Translations under genes and position numbers: made by a program
Notes under the pieces: generated by a model
What the model saw: the letters and a program-made list of their open reading frames with translations, nothing else
The model's database searches: none
What the model was told of the DNA's origin: nothing
Shown: positions 9,011-19,174 of the stretch, piece by piece
Layout: each line of letters starts with the position of its first letter
Position numbering within the stretch: position 1 is the first letter of the stretch
Origin: Heyndrickxia sporothermodurans
GTDB taxonomy: Bacteria; Bacillota; Bacilli; Bacillales; Bacillaceae_C
Direction: 5' to 3'
DNA: 64,000 nt
NCBI GenBank assembly: GCA_018333075.1
Contig: BORH01000001.1
Coordinates: 1-64,000 of the forward strand

Positions 9011-10555
9011 TTATTTCACCTCTACCGCTTCTAATTCTTCAATCATTTCACCATTTAACGACCATGTTTTTGCATCAGTAATTTTCACATTTACTATTTT
9101 ACCAATTGCTGTTTTAGGACCTTTGAAATTAACTAATTTATTTTTTCTTGTGTAACCTGCTAGCACATCAGGATTATTTTTACTTTCACCTTCAACTAGA
9201 ACCTCAACAACTTGTCCTCTATATTTTTCCAGTGCTTCACGTGATAACTGATTAACTAAATCATTTAAACGTTGAAGTCGTTCTTTCTTAACTTCCATCG
9301 GGACATTGTCTTTCATTTTTGCCGCTGGAGTCCCTTCTCGTGGTGAATAAATGAAAGTATAAGCCATTTCAAAGCCAACTTCACGATATAAAGAAAGTGT
9401 TTCTTCAAATTGTTCGTCTGTTTCATTTGGAAATCCTACTATAATATCCGTTGACAAAGCAACATCAGGAATCGCTTCTTTTATTTTTCTTACAAGCTCC
9501 AAATAACGTTCCCTTGTATATTTTCGTGCCATTATTTTTAATACATCACTTGATCCTGATTGAACAGGTAAGTGAATATGCTCAACTAAATTACCTTTTT
9601 TCGCTAGAACCTCAATTAATCGATCGTCAAAATCACGAGGATGACTAGTTGTGAAACGAATTCGTGGAATATCAACTTTCCTTAAATCATCCATTAAATC
9701 GCCTAGACCATAAGTGATATCTTCAAAATCTTTTCCATATGCATTTACGTTTTGACCAAGAAGAGTGATTTCTTGATATCCATGAGCAGCGAGTGCACGG
9801 ACTTCTTGAATAATATCCTCAGGACGTCGACTACGTTCTTTTCCACGTGTATAGGGAACAATGCAGTACGTACAAAATTTATCGCAGCCATACATAATAT
9901 TAACCCAAGCCTTAATGCTGCCTTTACGTACCTTTGGAAGGTTCTCTATTACATCGCCTTCTTTAGACCATACTTCGACTACCATTGCTTTTGACATATA
10001 GGCTTCTTTTAATATTTGTGGTAAACGATGAATATTGTGAGTACCAAAAATCATATCAACATGTTGATGTTTTTCGAGGATTTTATTAACGACTGATTCC
10101 TCTTGGGACATACATCCACAAACACCTACAAGTAGATCTGGTTTTTCTAATTTTAATGGTTTTAAATGACCAATCTCACCAAATACTTTATTCTCAGCAT
10201 TCTCGCGGATGGCACAAGTATTCAGTAAAATAACGTTCGCATCATCTACAGAATCAGTTGGTTCATACCCTAATTGCATAAATATACCAGCCATAACTTC
10301 TGTATCATGTTCATTCATTTGACAACCATATGTGCGAATATAAAATTTTCTTCCTTTACCCATTCCGCGAAATTCTTCGTCTATTTCAAAATCTTTTTCG
10401 TATTTAATTTCTTCTTTACCGCGTTTCTTCGCTTCTTTTAAATTAGGAGGGATATAGACTGATTGAAAATACTTACTGTAATCCTTTTCGGATTTTTTGT
10501 CCGAAGGATTTTTAATCGTTACTTGTTGTCCCTCTAAACGTTGTTTCTCGTTCAT
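9011..10555 (-). CDS. miaB: tRNA-2-methylthio-N6-dimethylallyladenosine synthase MiaB
   Basis: MiaB is a radical-SAM methylthiotransferase that adds a methylthio group to i6A37 of tRNAs. The N-terminal UPF0004 domain has the three cluster-binding cysteines in [18 protein letters not shown] and [10 protein letters not shown]. The radical-SAM triad is [10 protein letters not shown]-terminal TRAM domain occupies roughly the last 65 residues. I place the start at the ATG at 10555 (514 residues) because AAAGGGG precedes it at a good distance. An in-frame ATG at 10576 would add seven residues and lacks its own RBS. About 60 residues precede the conserved domain, as in other Bacillus MiaB proteins. 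Confidence 0.96.
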   Translation of the reverse strand: MNEKQRLEGQQVTIKNPSDKKSEKDYSKYFQSVYIPPNLKEAKKRGKEEIKYEKDFEIDEEFRGMGKGRKFYIRTYGCQMNEHDTEVMAGIFMQLGYEPTDSVDDANVILLNTCAIRENAENKVFGEIGHLKPLKLEKPDLLVGVCGCMSQEESVVNKILEKHQHVDMIFGTHNIHRLPQILKEAYMSKAMVVEVWSKEGDVIENLPKVRKGSIKAWVNIMYGCDKFCTYCIVPYTRGKERSRRPEDIIQEVRALAAHGYQEITLLGQNVNAYGKDFEDITYGLGDLMDDLRKVDIPRIRFTTSHPRDFDDRLIEVLAKKGNLVEHIHLPVQSGSSDVLKIMARKYTRERYLELVRKIKEAIPDVALSTDIIVGFPNETDEQFEETLSLYREVGFEMAYTFIYSPREGTPAAKMKDNVPMEVKKERLQRLNDLVNQLSREALEKYRGQVVEVLVEGESKNNPDVLAGYTRKNKLVNFKGPKTAIGKIVNVKITDAKTWSLNGEMIEELEAVEVK

Positions 10556-10828
10556 GCAAATCCCCTTTCCTTTCATCTAAACGGTTGATTCTATAAAAGA
10601 ATAAATTTCTTCTTTGCCTATTCCATTATAAATACTTATATACACATTATTCTAGTATAAAGGCTTTTACAAGTGAACACAATACTGCAATGATATTGTC
10701 GAAAAAAGGTCATATTGTTTTGTGCCATTGAAATAAAAATAATATATCTAAAGTGACATTATAAATTAACAACTTATTTTGAGAACAGATACAATTATAC
10801 ATGCTGCTTTAATTATTTTTTCAAGATA

Positions 10829-10858
10829 AAAAAGGGCTTAGATAAAGCTAAGCCCCCT
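10829..10858 (-). terminator. Intrinsic terminator of spoVS
   Basis: GGGCTTAG (10834-10841) pairs with CTAAGCCC (10848-10855), followed on the minus strand by TTTTTT. It lies just downstream of spoVS. The rest of the 10556-10880 spacer shows no gene; a miaB promoter is expected there, but I could not fix it. Confidence 0.9.
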
Positions 10859-10880
10859 TCAATAATACTTCGTATTAATC

Positions 10881-11141
10881 TTATCTTGGTTCTACAATAA
10901 GCTTGATTGCTGTACGTTCTTCCCCTTCAATTAAAATATCTGTAAAAGCTGGGATACATATTAAATCTACCCCACTCGGTGCTACAAAACCTCTAGCGAT
11001 TGCTACAGCCTTTACAGCTTGGTTCAATGCCCCCGCTCCGATTGCTTGTATCTCTGCTCCACCTCTCTCACGAAGAACACCGGCAAGTGCACCAGCTACA
11101 GAATTAGGATTAGACTTTGCTGAAACTTTTAATATTTCCAT
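10881..11141 (-). CDS. spoVS: Stage V sporulation protein S
   Basis: SpoVS is a small, extremely conserved Alba-like nucleic-acid-binding protein needed for late sporulation. The 86-residue sequence starts MEILKVSAKSNPNSVAGA and contains the RERGGAEIQAIGAGALNQAV block, practically the family consensus. The start at 11141 is chosen because GGAGGAGAA lies just upstream and the length equals that of B. subtilis SpoVS. A longer frame to 11195 is only an upstream read-through. A SigH-type promoter is visible upstream. It is monocistronic. Confidence 0.97.
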   Translation of the reverse strand: MEILKVSAKSNPNSVAGALAGVLRERGGAEIQAIGAGALNQAVKAVAIARGFVAPSGVDLICIPAFTDILIEGEERTAIKLIVEPR

Positions 11142-11225
11142 TTCTTCTCCTCCTTGTATTTTCCCAATACCGAATGTCCAGATGCGAGTGAACAATCCTG
11201 GTATAAATCATTCCATTGCTACTAT

Positions 11226-11253
11226 ATTCACTCAAAATCATTTCTATTCCGGC
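11226..11253 (-). promoter_or_regulatory. Candidate SigH promoter of spoVS
   Basis: On the minus strand the -35 is GCCGGAATA (11245-11253), then 12 bases, then the -10 AGTGAAT (11226-11232). SigH promoters have RNAGGAWWW and RNNGAAT about 12 bases apart. spoVS of B. subtilis is SigH-dependent, so position and function agree. One mismatch is present in the -35. Confidence 0.55.
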
Positions 11254-11288
11254 TTGTTCGAAAAAAGAGGATTTTTTACTTAGATTTT

Positions 11289-12089
11289 TTATTCAGATAT
11301 GAACAGATGATCATCATTGATAAGAATTGTTTCTATTTTCTTTGCTTTCCCTGATTTTCTATCCAAATCAACTAAACAAGCACTTAATTGCGTCCTACCA
11401 CTTTTAGGAACTTCAAATCTTATCGGGAGACTCGTTTGAAATCTTTTTATCACTGCTCCACGTTCCATCCCTAAAATCCCATCATACGGCCCTGTCATAC
11501 CTACATCTGTTAAATATGCTGTTCCGTTCGGTAATATCCGTCTATCCGCTGTTTGGACATGGGTATGTGTTCCAACTACTGCTGTTACTTTTCCATCTAA
11601 AAACCATCCCATCGCCTGTTTTTCACTAGTTGCTTCTGCATGAAAATCAACAAAAATTACGTTTGTTCTACTTTTTGCCTTTGCTACAAGTTCCTCAGCT
11701 TTTTTAAAAGGACAATCAATTGCTGGTAGAAAGGTTCTCCCCTGCAAATTAATGATTGCAGCTTCTATCCCTTCTACCTTAACAAAAGTGATTCCTTTCC
11801 CTGGAGTCCCTTCTGGAAAATTACCTGGTCTTACTAGCTGCTTAGCATCATCAATAAACTCAAATACATCTTTATTATCCCAAGAATGATTTCCTAATGT
11901 TACAACGTTTGCACCATCATTTAAAAACTGACGATAAATTTTTTCTGTAATTCCCCGCCCAGCTGCTGCATTTTCTCCATTTACAATTGTTAATTCTGGA
12001 CGATATTTTGATTTTAGCTTAGGTAAATACTCAGATATCATTTCTCGACCTGGTGATCCTACAACATCACCTACAAATAATATTTTCAT
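11289..12089 (-). CDS. ymdB: Metallophosphoesterase YmdB (cyclic nucleotide phosphodiesterase)
   Basis: YmdB-type enzymes hydrolyse 2',3'- or 3',5'-cyclic nucleotides and in B. subtilis control the balance between motility and biofilm, partly through RNase Y. The 266-residue protein carries the family's metal ligands in order: GDVVGSPG (residues 7-14), NGENAAAG, GNHSWD, DFHAEATSEK and GTHTHVQTAD. The length is standard (B. subtilis 264). It follows rny, as in other Bacillus. A terminator lies at the end of rny, so ymdB is probably transcribed partly by read-through and partly from a local promoter in 12090-12190. Confidence 0.95.
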   Translation of the reverse strand: MKILFVGDVVGSPGREMISEYLPKLKSKYRPELTIVNGENAAAGRGITEKIYRQFLNDGANVVTLGNHSWDNKDVFEFIDDAKQLVRPGNFPEGTPGKGITFVKVEGIEAAIINLQGRTFLPAIDCPFKKAEELVAKAKSRTNVIFVDFHAEATSEKQAMGWFLDGKVTAVVGTHTHVQTADRRILPNGTAYLTDVGMTGPYDGILGMERGAVIKRFQTSLPIRFEVPKSGRTQLSACLVDLDRKSGKAKKIETILINDDHLFISE

Positions 12090-12192
12090 CTTGCCTTTCC
12101 TTTCTAAAAAGCTTTGCTTATAACAGCAAGCTACACATTATGTACATAATATTATTATTGCTTTTACAAAATAGAACAAACCCAAAAATAAA

Positions 12193-12223
12193 ATAAAGCG
12201 GTGTAAAATACACCACTTTATTT
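12193..12223 (-). terminator. Terminator overlapping the rny stop codon
   Basis: AAAGCGGTGTA and TACACCACTTT form a long stem with an AAA loop and one mismatched pair. On the minus strand it is followed by ATTTTATTTTTGGG. Its 5' arm overlaps the stop codon of rny. The T-rich tail is interrupted, so it may be partly leaky. Confidence 0.7.
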
Positions 12224-13780
12224 TGCATATTCAACAGCCCTTGTTTCACGAATCACTGTAACCTTTATATGACCTGGATATTCCAACTCACCTTCAATAC
12301 GTTTACGAATATCACGTGCGAGTCGATGCGCCTCGAGATCATTTATTTGTTCCGGTTTTACCATGATACGGACTTCTCTACCAGCTTGAATGGCAAAGGA
12401 TTTATCAACACCTTCATAGGATTCAGATATTTCCTCAAGCTTTTCAAGTCGACGAATATAATTTTCAAGCGTCTCACTGCGAGCTCCTGGTCTAGCTGCT
12501 GATAATGCATCAGCTGCTGCTACTAAAACAGATATAATGGACGTAGGCTCTGTATCACCATGATGAGAAGCAATACTGTTAATGACAACTGGGTGTTCCT
12601 TATACTTCGTTGCTAACTCAACACCTATTTCAACATGGCTTCCTTCTACTTCATGATCGACGGCTTTTCCAATATCATGAAGTAAACCTGCACGACGAGC
12701 AAGTCTTTCATCTTCACCAAGCTCTGCTGCCAATAATCCTGAAAGATGTGCAACTTCAATTGAATGTTTTAAAACATTTTGTCCATAACTTGTACGGAAC
12801 TTCATTCGACCTAGTATTTTTATTAAATCTGGATGGAGACCATGAACATCCACTTCAAAAGTCGTTTGTTCTCCAATTTCTCGGATATGTTCATCCACTT
12901 CTCGTCTTGCTTTATCCACCATTTCTTCAATACGTGCTGGATGGATGCGTCCATCTTGAACTAGTTTCTCTAATGCAATACGTGCAGTTTCTCTACGAAT
13001 TGGATCAAAACCTGATAAAATGACCGCTTCAGGTGTATCATCAATAATGAGGTCAATACCTGTCAACGTTTCCAAAGTTCGAATATTCCGCCCTTCACGG
13101 CCGATAATTCTTCCTTTCATTTCATCATTTGGAAGGTTTACTACTGAAACTGTTGTTTCAGCAACATGTTCAGCAGCACATCGTTGAATGGCAAGTGAAA
13201 GGATGTTTTTCGCCTTCTTATCCGCTTCTTCTTTCGCACGATTTTCACTTTCTTTAATCATCATTCCTAAATCATGTGAAAGTTCATTCTCTACCTTCTG
13301 AATGATAATTGCCTTGGCTTCATCACGGGTTAGGCTAGAGATACGTTCTAGTTCAGATTTTTGTTTCTGTACCATCTCATCCACTTTGCTTTCCATCTCT
13401 TCAATATGTTGTTGTCTTTGATTTAGAGAGTCCTCTTTCTTTTCTAGCGTTGATTCACGCTTATCTAAAGATTCATCCTTGCGGTCGAGGTTCTCCTCCT
13501 TTTGCAATAATCGATTTTCTTGTTTTTGCAATTCATTTCTTCGTTCACGAAGTTCACTTTCAATATCAGTACGAAGTTTATGATTTTCATCCTTCGCTTC
13601 TAACAGGGCTTCCTTTTTTAAAGCTTCCGCTTCACGCTTCGCATCCTCAACAATTTGTTCTGCGGCATTTTTTGCTCCTGCTATTTTTGCTTCAGCTATG
13701 GATTTGCGTAAAAGATAGCCAACAACTACACCGACGAGGCCAAGCAAAATGGAGATGATTATACTTATTGGTTCCATCAT
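12218..13780 (-). CDS. rny: Ribonuclease Y
   Basis: RNase Y is the membrane-anchored endoribonuclease that starts bulk mRNA decay in Bacillus. The 520-residue protein has one N-terminal membrane helix (about residues 5-25) and a long charged coiled coil (about 30-200). A KH domain follows with [12 protein letters not shown] near 230. The HD hydrolase domain carries the metal-binding [12 protein letters not shown] near residue 367. The length equals that of B. subtilis Rny. Two ATG codons are in tandem; GGGGAGGTGAA is better spaced for the second, which would remove one residue. It lies between recA and ymdB, the usual place. Confidence 0.97.
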   Translation of the reverse strand: MMEPISIIISILLGLVGVVVGYLLRKSIAEAKIAGAKNAAEQIVEDAKREAEALKKEALLEAKDENHKLRTDIESELRERRNELQKQENRLLQKEENLDRKDESLDKRESTLEKKEDSLNQRQQHIEEMESKVDEMVQKQKSELERISSLTRDEAKAIIIQKVENELSHDLGMMIKESENRAKEEADKKAKNILSLAIQRCAAEHVAETTVSVVNLPNDEMKGRIIGREGRNIRTLETLTGIDLIIDDTPEAVILSGFDPIRRETARIALEKLVQDGRIHPARIEEMVDKARREVDEHIREIGEQTTFEVDVHGLHPDLIKILGRMKFRTSYGQNVLKHSIEVAHLSGLLAAELGEDERLARRAGLLHDIGKAVDHEVEGSHVEIGVELATKYKEHPVVINSIASHHGDTEPTSIISVLVAAADALSAARPGARSETLENYIRRLEKLEEISESYEGVDKSFAIQAGREVRIMVKPEQINDLEAHRLARDIRKRIEGELEYPGHIKVTVIRETRAVEYAK

Positions 13781-14048
13781 TTCACCTCCCCTTGCTATGA
13801 ACTTTTATCATGTCTCAAACATGTCGGCTGTTACATTGCTACATAGGTTTCAATATACAGCTCTAGGGCTTCAAATCAATGTTAAAAAAAATAAAATTAT
13901 ACATACTAATTTTATAGTTGTGTCATTTTATTGTCAAGGGCTTGTATCAAGCAAGTAAGCATTGTTTTATTAAGAAAAGGGGGTGTACATAAAATAGATA
14001 AAAAACAATTTATAAATGCATATCATTCCTAATTAAAAGCTTAAAAAC

Positions 14049-14079
14049 AAAAAAAGCAAAGTCTAATGACTCTGCTTTG
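14049..14079 (-). terminator. Intrinsic terminator of recA
   Basis: AAGCAAAGTC (14054-14063) pairs, with one mismatch, with GACTCTGCTT (14068-14077), and is followed on the minus strand by TTTTTTTGTTTTT. It lies right after recA. The spacer up to rny (13781-14048) shows no gene. Confidence 0.85.
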
Positions 14080-14084
14080 GCATT

Positions 14085-15119
14085 TTAAATATCGAATTCT
14101 TCTTGTTCTTCTTCAGAAGGTGCTACTTTTTCCTCATCTAGACCGTAATGATCACGGATTTTGTACATAACTTCATCTCTTATTTCTTTATTTTCTTTTA
14201 AGAAAAGTTTAGCATTTTCACGTCCTTGCCCTAAACGTTCATCATTATATGAATACCATGAACCACTCTTTTGGATGATATCTAATTCTGACGCCATATC
14301 AATGATTTCGCCCTCTTTAGAAATACCTTCACCATACATAATATCTACTTCAGCAACCCTGAATGGTGGTGCTACTTTATTCTTTACAACTTTTACTTTC
14401 GTCTTGTTCCCAACAATATCATTTCCTTGCTTCAATTGTTCAGCACGACGTACTTCAAGTCGTACAGAAGAATAAAACTTAAGAGCGCGTCCCCCAGGAG
14501 TTGTTTCAGGATTACCGAACATAACTCCAACTTTTTCACGGATTTGGTTAATGAATATAGCAATCGTTTTGGACTTATTAATTGCTCCAGAAAGCTTTCG
14601 CAACGCTTGAGACATGAGTCTAGCCTGTAAGCCAACGTGCGAATCACCCATTTCACCTTCAATTTCAGCTTTTGGAACAAGTGCAGCAACTGAGTCAATG
14701 ACGATGATGTCTATAGCACCACTTCGGACTAATGCTTCAGCAATTTCAAGTGCCTGTTCTCCTGTATCTGGTTGAGACAATAATAATTCATCAATATTAA
14801 CACCTAGTTTTTGAGCATAAACAGGATCTAGTGCATGCTCCGCATCAATAAATGCTGCTTGACCACCTTTTGCTTGTACTTCAGCAATTGCATGTAGTGC
14901 AACTGTTGTTTTACCTGAACTTTCTGGACCATAAATTTCAATTACCCTACCTCTAGGATAACCACCAACACCTAATGCAACATCAAGTGCAACCGATCCA
15001 CTTGGAACTGTTGAAATTTTTCTATCAGTTTGCTCACCGAGCTTCATGACTGATCCTTTACCAAACTGTTTTTCTATTTGTTTTAAAGCCATTTCAAGGG
15101 CTGCTTGACGATCGCTCAC
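14085..15119 (-). CDS. recA: Recombinase RecA
   Basis: RecA forms filaments on single-stranded DNA, drives homologous pairing and triggers LexA self-cleavage. The 344-residue protein has Walker A GPESSGKT (64-71), Walker [16 protein letters not shown], and the DNA-binding loops around [14 protein letters not shown] and the [22 protein letters not shown] region. The C-terminal tail is acidic (EEEQEEF). The start codon is GTG at 15119, preceded by AAAGGAGG. It is monocistronic, with its own promoter, a LexA box and a terminator. Confidence 0.98.
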   Translation of the reverse strand: MSDRQAALEMALKQIEKQFGKGSVMKLGEQTDRKISTVPSGSVALDVALGVGGYPRGRVIEIYGPESSGKTTVALHAIAEVQAKGGQAAFIDAEHALDPVYAQKLGVNIDELLLSQPDTGEQALEIAEALVRSGAIDIIVIDSVAALVPKAEIEGEMGDSHVGLQARLMSQALRKLSGAINKSKTIAIFINQIREKVGVMFGNPETTPGGRALKFYSSVRLEVRRAEQLKQGNDIVGNKTKVKVVKNKVAPPFRVAEVDIMYGEGISKEGEIIDMASELDIIQKSGSWYSYNDERLGQGRENAKLFLKENKEIRDEVMYKIRDHYGLDEEKVAPSEEEQEEFDI

Positions 15120-15172
15120 TATTTTTCCTCCTTTAGGCTAATACAATAATTTGCTTTAGCAATTCTACTTTT

Positions 15173-15201
15173 ACTATAACTGTTTTTTACTAGTTTGCCA
15201 A
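15173..15201 (-). promoter_or_regulatory. SigA-type promoter of recA
   Basis: On the minus strand the -35 is TTGGCA (15196-15201), then exactly 17 bases, then the -10 TATAGT (15173-15178). It sits about 55 bases upstream of the GTG start and just downstream of the LexA box. Confidence 0.7.
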
Positions 15202-15210
15202 GTAAAAAAT

Positions 15211-15224
15211 CGAACGTTTATTCG
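15211..15224 (-). promoter_or_regulatory. LexA (DinR) SOS box of recA
   Basis: The plus strand reads CGAACGTTTATTCG, matching the Bacillus SOS consensus CGAAC-N4-GTTCG in nine of ten fixed positions. It lies ten bases upstream of the -35, a position suited to LexA repression and DNA-damage induction of recA. Confidence 0.85.
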
Positions 15225-15337
15225 ATTGTTTTTAAACTAGTTTTTTTCAAAAAATAACGGTTTAATTACAAATAATAAAAAAACTAATAATAATTAAGAG
15301 TGATATTCTTTTTTCTTATTGAATTCTGAAAGTAAAA

Positions 15338-15369
15338 GAAAAGAATGGTTATGACCATTCTTTTCTTTT
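15338..15369 (-). terminator. Intrinsic terminator of cinA
   Basis: GAAAAGAATGGT (15338-15349) pairs perfectly with ACCATTCTTTTC (15354-15365) around TATG. It lies 16 bases after the cinA stop codon. The poly-T is short (TTTTC then TTTTA), but the stem is strong. Confidence 0.7.
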
Positions 15370-15385
15370 ATCACTTGGAATCGTT

Positions 15386-16621
15386 TTATGACAGAGCCTT
15401 TATTAAATAATAACAGCCAAATTTGACTGATCGGACTCGATTTCCATTTCTTGAACTAGCCAATTCTAATGGATAGGTTTTCGTATCTTCATTTTTTCTT
15501 GCAATTCCTATCCATACTGTTCCAGCTGGATTCCCTTCAAGTGGATCAGGACCGGCAACTCCTGTAAAGCTAATGCCAATATCAGTATCCATTTGTGCCA
15601 TGATATTCTCTGCCAATTCTTTAGCACATTCCTTACTAACAGCACCAAATTGGTTAAGTGTTTCCCTTTTGACATTGACTAGCTTCATTTTTGACTCATT
15701 TGTGTAACAAACCACTCCACCTTTTAAAATGGAACTTACACCTGCAAAATTTCCCATTTGTGCTTGAAACATACCTGAAGTTAAACTTTCTGCACATGCA
15801 ATAGTCATTTTCTTACTGCTTAATAATTTTATTAGTTCTTGCATTAAGGAAGTATCATCATAACCATAGAAGTAGGATCCTACTTGACTAAGTATCTCCT
15901 TTTCTACTTGCTCAATTAATCTTAATGCTTCAATACTAGATTGATGCTTTGCAGTAATCCGCAGCGTTACTTCCCCTTCAGAAGCTAAAGGGGCAATAGT
16001 TGGATTTGTTTGTTTCAATAGTAAATTTTCTATTTCTGTCTCTAGATGTGCTTCTCCGATCCCAAAAAAGCGAAGGACTCTAGATTCAATTTTTTGCGGT
16101 TCATCCATAGTCTCTAGTATAGCTTCTCTTCCATATTGAAGAAACATTGGTTCCATTTCATGAGGTGGGCCTGGTAAAAGCATATAGGAGTGATTCTCAC
16201 TTATATAGAACATACCTGGAGCCATCCCGTTTTCGTTAGGAAAAACCTTCGCACCCTCTAATACTAATGCTTGCTTTCTATTATTTTCGGTCATGACCCT
16301 TTTAGTTTTAATAAAGTAGGCTTCAATAGATTCCATTGCTTCTTGATCTGTCACAAGCTTAACTCCTAGATGTGCAGCAATGGTCTCCTTCGTTAAATCA
16401 TCTTTAGTCGGTCCTAACCCACCTGTAAATATAATTAGGTCAGCCCGTTTCTCGGCAATTTCAATACTATTTTTAAGACGCTGATTATTATCGCCAACAA
16501 CAGTTTGGTGATAAACATTTACTCCAATTTCTGCTAAGCATTTGGAGATGAATTTCGCATTTGTATTTACAATTTGCCCTAGTAAAAGCTCTGAACCTAC
16601 TGCTATAATTTCAGCATTCAT
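15386..16621 (-). CDS. cinA: CinA family protein (competence/damage-inducible)
   Basis: CinA has an N-terminal molybdopterin-binding-like domain with ADP-ribose pyrophosphatase activity in some members, and a C-terminal nicotinamide-nucleotide amidase (PncC-type) domain in many. Here, in 411 residues, the N-terminal half has [18 protein letters not shown] and [13 protein letters not shown]. The C-terminal half has [14 protein letters not shown] and the [19 protein letters not shown] block of PncC proteins. The length is normal (B. subtilis 416). It stands between pgsA and recA, as in other Bacillus, and is probably in the rodZ-pgsA-cinA transcript. Confidence 0.94.
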   Translation of the reverse strand: MNAEIIAVGSELLLGQIVNTNAKFISKCLAEIGVNVYHQTVVGDNNQRLKNSIEIAEKRADLIIFTGGLGPTKDDLTKETIAAHLGVKLVTDQEAMESIEAYFIKTKRVMTENNRKQALVLEGAKVFPNENGMAPGMFYISENHSYMLLPGPPHEMEPMFLQYGREAILETMDEPQKIESRVLRFFGIGEAHLETEIENLLLKQTNPTIAPLASEGEVTLRITAKHQSSIEALRLIEQVEKEILSQVGSYFYGYDDTSLMQELIKLLSSKKMTIACAESLTSGMFQAQMGNFAGVSSILKGGVVCYTNESKMKLVNVKRETLNQFGAVSKECAKELAENIMAQMDTDIGISFTGVAGPDPLEGNPAGTVWIGIARKNEDTKTYPLELASSRNGNRVRSVKFGCYYLIKALS

Positions 16622-16663
16622 AATTCATTCTCCCTTCTGCTTCACCATTTATCATTACAAGGA

Positions 16664-17242
16664 TTATTTGGAATTAACAAATACATGACGATTTTTATAA
16701 AAGTAATCCCATCCTGACCAAACTGTAAAAATAAGTGCTACCCATAACGCAATATCCGCTAACGGGAAACCAATTGGCTCAAAGGGAAAATTATGAAGAA
16801 GCAACAATGATATCGCTACAATTTGTGTCCAAGTCTTGATTTTTCCAAGCATTGCAGCTGCAACCACTTCACCTTCTCCAGCTAATATTGCGCGAAGACC
16901 TGTTACAGCAAATTCACGACTAAGGATAATAATAATCATCCATGCTGGTGCATAACCTAGCTGAACTAAAAGTATGAAAGCAGCAGCGACAAGTAATTTA
17001 TCAGCTAGCGGGTCTAAAAATTTCCCTAAATTTGTTACTAGATTAAGCTTTCGAGCATAATGCCCATCAATCCAATCAGTTGCAGAAGCAATAACGAATA
17101 TAATTGCAGCTATAAAATGCGTCATTGGCATAGCTGTACCCAATAAATTGATTGAGCCCCATTCAAAAGGTATAGCCATAATCATTACAAAAATAGGAAT
17201 TAAACATACTCGTAAAACGGTAATTTTATTTGGTAAGTTCAC
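16664..17242 (-). CDS. pgsA: CDP-diacylglycerol-glycerol-3-phosphate 3-phosphatidyltransferase
   Basis: PgsA makes phosphatidylglycerol phosphate, the committed step to phosphatidylglycerol and cardiolipin. The CDP-alcohol phosphotransferase signature DG-x2-AR-x8-G-x3-D-x3-D is complete in DGHYARKLNLVTNLGKFLDP with the final Asp in LADK. Several membrane helices are predicted by eye, with the catalytic segment in the first third. I set the start at the GTG at 17242 (192 residues), since GGAGG lies eight bases upstream and B. subtilis PgsA has 193 residues. An upstream ATG at 17287 adds a charged stretch without RBS support. Confidence 0.95.
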   Translation of the reverse strand: MNLPNKITVLRVCLIPIFVMIMAIPFEWGSINLLGTAMPMTHFIAAIIFVIASATDWIDGHYARKLNLVTNLGKFLDPLADKLLVAAAFILLVQLGYAPAWMIIIILSREFAVTGLRAILAGEGEVVAAAMLGKIKTWTQIVAISLLLLHNFPFEPIGFPLADIALWVALIFTVWSGWDYFYKNRHVFVNSK

Positions 17243-17320
17243 TAATCTTTCCTCCAGATTGATTCCAATATTAATCTTATTATTCATACAATTTAAAGAA
17301 AAATAGCCATCTAATGATGA

Positions 17321-18226
17321 CTATTCAGTTTTGGATGGTTCAAATTGAATTGTTATAACCTGAGTTGTATAATCACTAGGTGATACTGCGTATTCAACTT
17401 TTTCATCATTAATATAGATTTCAGTTTCTGGTACTTTTCCAATATTCAGTACTGCTTTAGAATCTTTTGAAAAGTCGATCGTTTTACTGTCACCTTTTTT
17501 TACTATACCCTGAAAATAAGATTGTCCTTTATCGTTAGAAAGGTCTACCCATGTTTCACCTGTAGAAACAATTTTCACTTCAAATTTATCAGTATTCATT
17601 AATTGATATGTAGAAAATTTCCCATTGGTGTTTTCTACCTTTAATTCTTGAATAGCTTTCTCATCTTTTGTGTCATCTGTTTTTTCTTGATCGCTTTCCT
17701 TTGAAGCATCTTCTTTTTGTTCATTTGCTTTATTATTTTTGCTGCTATCTTTTGGTTTATTAATTTGTTCTACTTTTTCTGATTCAACAGGACTTCCTGT
17801 AGAGCCACCGAGTTTTTCTTTTGAATTTCCAGCAAATTTGGTAATAAACCACCATGCTAGAAAAATTGCAGCAATAACAAAAATGACTACTAATATTTTC
17901 GGAAAAACATCAAGTACTTTAGAAGTACTAGGAGAAACTGTTTTTCTAGTTTGAACTCGTGAGATTTGTTCAGGTAAGTCATCATTATAAACTTCAGGAA
18001 CATCATTTTTATATTCGTCAAAAACTTGATCTGTTTCTAAGCCAACCGCTTCCGCATACTGCTTGATAAATGCCCGAACATAAAATTTCCCTGGCATCAT
18101 ATCATAATTTCCTTCTTCGATCCCTTTTAAATAACGCTTTTGGATTTTTGTTATTTCTTGTAAATCATCTAAACTAAGCCCTTTTGCTTGTCTTGCTTCT
18201 TTCAGTCGACTTCCTAACTCAGTCAC
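17321..18226 (-). CDS. rodZ: RodZ-like cell-shape protein (YmfM)
   Basis: RodZ links the MreB cytoskeleton to the membrane and supports rod shape. The 301-residue protein has an N-terminal xre-like helix-turn-helix (about 5-70; LKEARQAKGLSLDDLQEITK), a single membrane helix with IFVIAAIFLAWWFITKF (about 115-135), a low-complexity linker rich in Lys, Asp and Glu, and an extracytoplasmic DUF4115 domain. The start is GTG at 18226. It lies 18 bases after ymfK. It is known in B. subtilis as ymfM, in the same order before pgsA. Confidence 0.92.
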   Translation of the reverse strand: MTELGSRLKEARQAKGLSLDDLQEITKIQKRYLKGIEEGNYDMMPGKFYVRAFIKQYAEAVGLETDQVFDEYKNDVPEVYNDDLPEQISRVQTRKTVSPSTSKVLDVFPKILVVIFVIAAIFLAWWFITKFAGNSKEKLGGSTGSPVESEKVEQINKPKDSSKNNKANEQKEDASKESDQEKTDDTKDEKAIQELKVENTNGKFSTYQLMNTDKFEVKIVSTGETWVDLSNDKGQSYFQGIVKKGDSKTIDFSKDSKAVLNIGKVPETEIYINDEKVEYAVSPSDYTTQVITIQFEPSKTE

Positions 18227-18244
18227 ACGTTAACACCTGCCAAT

Positions 18245-19036
18245 CTAATAATCAAATCCACCGAAACCTGAATCACTAAATAAATGATTTTTTTGAATTA
18301 CTTCATATGTAATTTCTTGATTCGGGTTATCTCGTAATTCTATAATATAGTCAAAATCCTCAAGGGAGTACTCGGAATTTTGAACAAAAATGTCTGGATG
18401 CTCAATAACCTTTACTGCAGAAAGACGCATGATTTCTCTCACAAGCTGCCAATGGCGCTCATCTGCCCTCTGTGTAGAAACAATCCCATCAAGTATAAAT
18501 ATATTATTTGAATTATACTCATCTTTAATTAGTTGATTTCTAATTGTCTGCTTAAGTAATGTAGAAGAGACAAAAAGCCATTTTTTGTTTGCACACACAC
18601 TTGCCGCAACAACGGATTCTGTTTTTCCAACTCGCGGCATCCCGCGAATTCCAACAAGCTTATGACCCTCTTGTTTAAAGAGTTCTGCCATAAAGTCAAC
18701 AAGTAAGCCTAGTTCATCACGAACAAATCGAAAGGTTTTCTTATCGTCCGCATCTCTTTGTATGTATCTACCATGCCTGACTGCTAGCTTATCTCGTAAT
18801 TTAGGTTCACGAAGTTTTGTCACCTTAATGGTCTCAACAGTTGCTAAAATCGATTCAAGTCTTGCAATTTGCTCATCATCTTTAACTAATAATAAAAGAC
18901 CACGTCTTCCATCATCTACACCATTAATACTAATAATGTTAATAGATAACATACCTAATAAAGAGGAAACATCTCCCAATAGCCCTGGTCGGTTTATTTG
19001 AATTTCATATTCTAAATACCATTCTTTACGATCCAC
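18245..19036 (-). CDS. ymfK: Conserved YmfK-like protein (DUF3388)
   Basis: This 263-residue protein belongs to the conserved but uncharacterised YmfK family found in this position in Bacillus. The N-terminal third (YEIQINRPGLLGDVSSLLGM) looks like an ACT-type regulatory fold. The rest includes GIRGMPRVGKTESVVAASVC, a P-loop-like segment with GKTE, so nucleotide binding is possible. The start is GTG at 19036. It is followed closely by rodZ. Function is unknown. Confidence 0.85.
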   Translation of the reverse strand: MDRKEWYLEYEIQINRPGLLGDVSSLLGMLSINIISINGVDDGRRGLLLLVKDDEQIARLESILATVETIKVTKLREPKLRDKLAVRHGRYIQRDADDKKTFRFVRDELGLLVDFMAELFKQEGHKLVGIRGMPRVGKTESVVAASVCANKKWLFVSSTLLKQTIRNQLIKDEYNSNNIFILDGIVSTQRADERHWQLVREIMRLSAVKVIEHPDIFVQNSEYSLEDFDYIIELRDNPNQEITYEVIQKNHLFSDSGFGGFDY

Positions 19037-19127
19037 ATAAACACCACCAAATATTTTCTAGCATCTAGGTTATATCATATATGATTTTATAACAAGATGA
19101 AAGGAAAAAGTAGCCTTTATAGTAAAA

Positions 19128-19149
19128 AAAGAGGGGTACTCCCCCCTCT
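19128..19149 (-). terminator. Intrinsic terminator of ymfJ
   Basis: AGAGGGG (19130-19136) pairs with CCCCTCT (19143-19149), followed on the minus strand by TTTTTTTAC. It lies 25 bases after ymfJ and separates the ymfF-ymfJ group from ymfK-rodZ-pgsA-cinA. Confidence 0.88.
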
Positions 19150-19174
19150 GGTTGTTTTTTGTTTTTCTTTCTAT

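Noticed and set aside
10881-11195. Longer SpoVS starting at 11195
   Set aside because: The extra 18 residues are not conserved and the internal ATG at 11141 has a strong RBS and the exact family length.
12610-13023. Plus-strand frame of 137 codons within rny
   Set aside because: It is antisense to the conserved KH/HD region of RNase Y and only mirrors its codon pattern.
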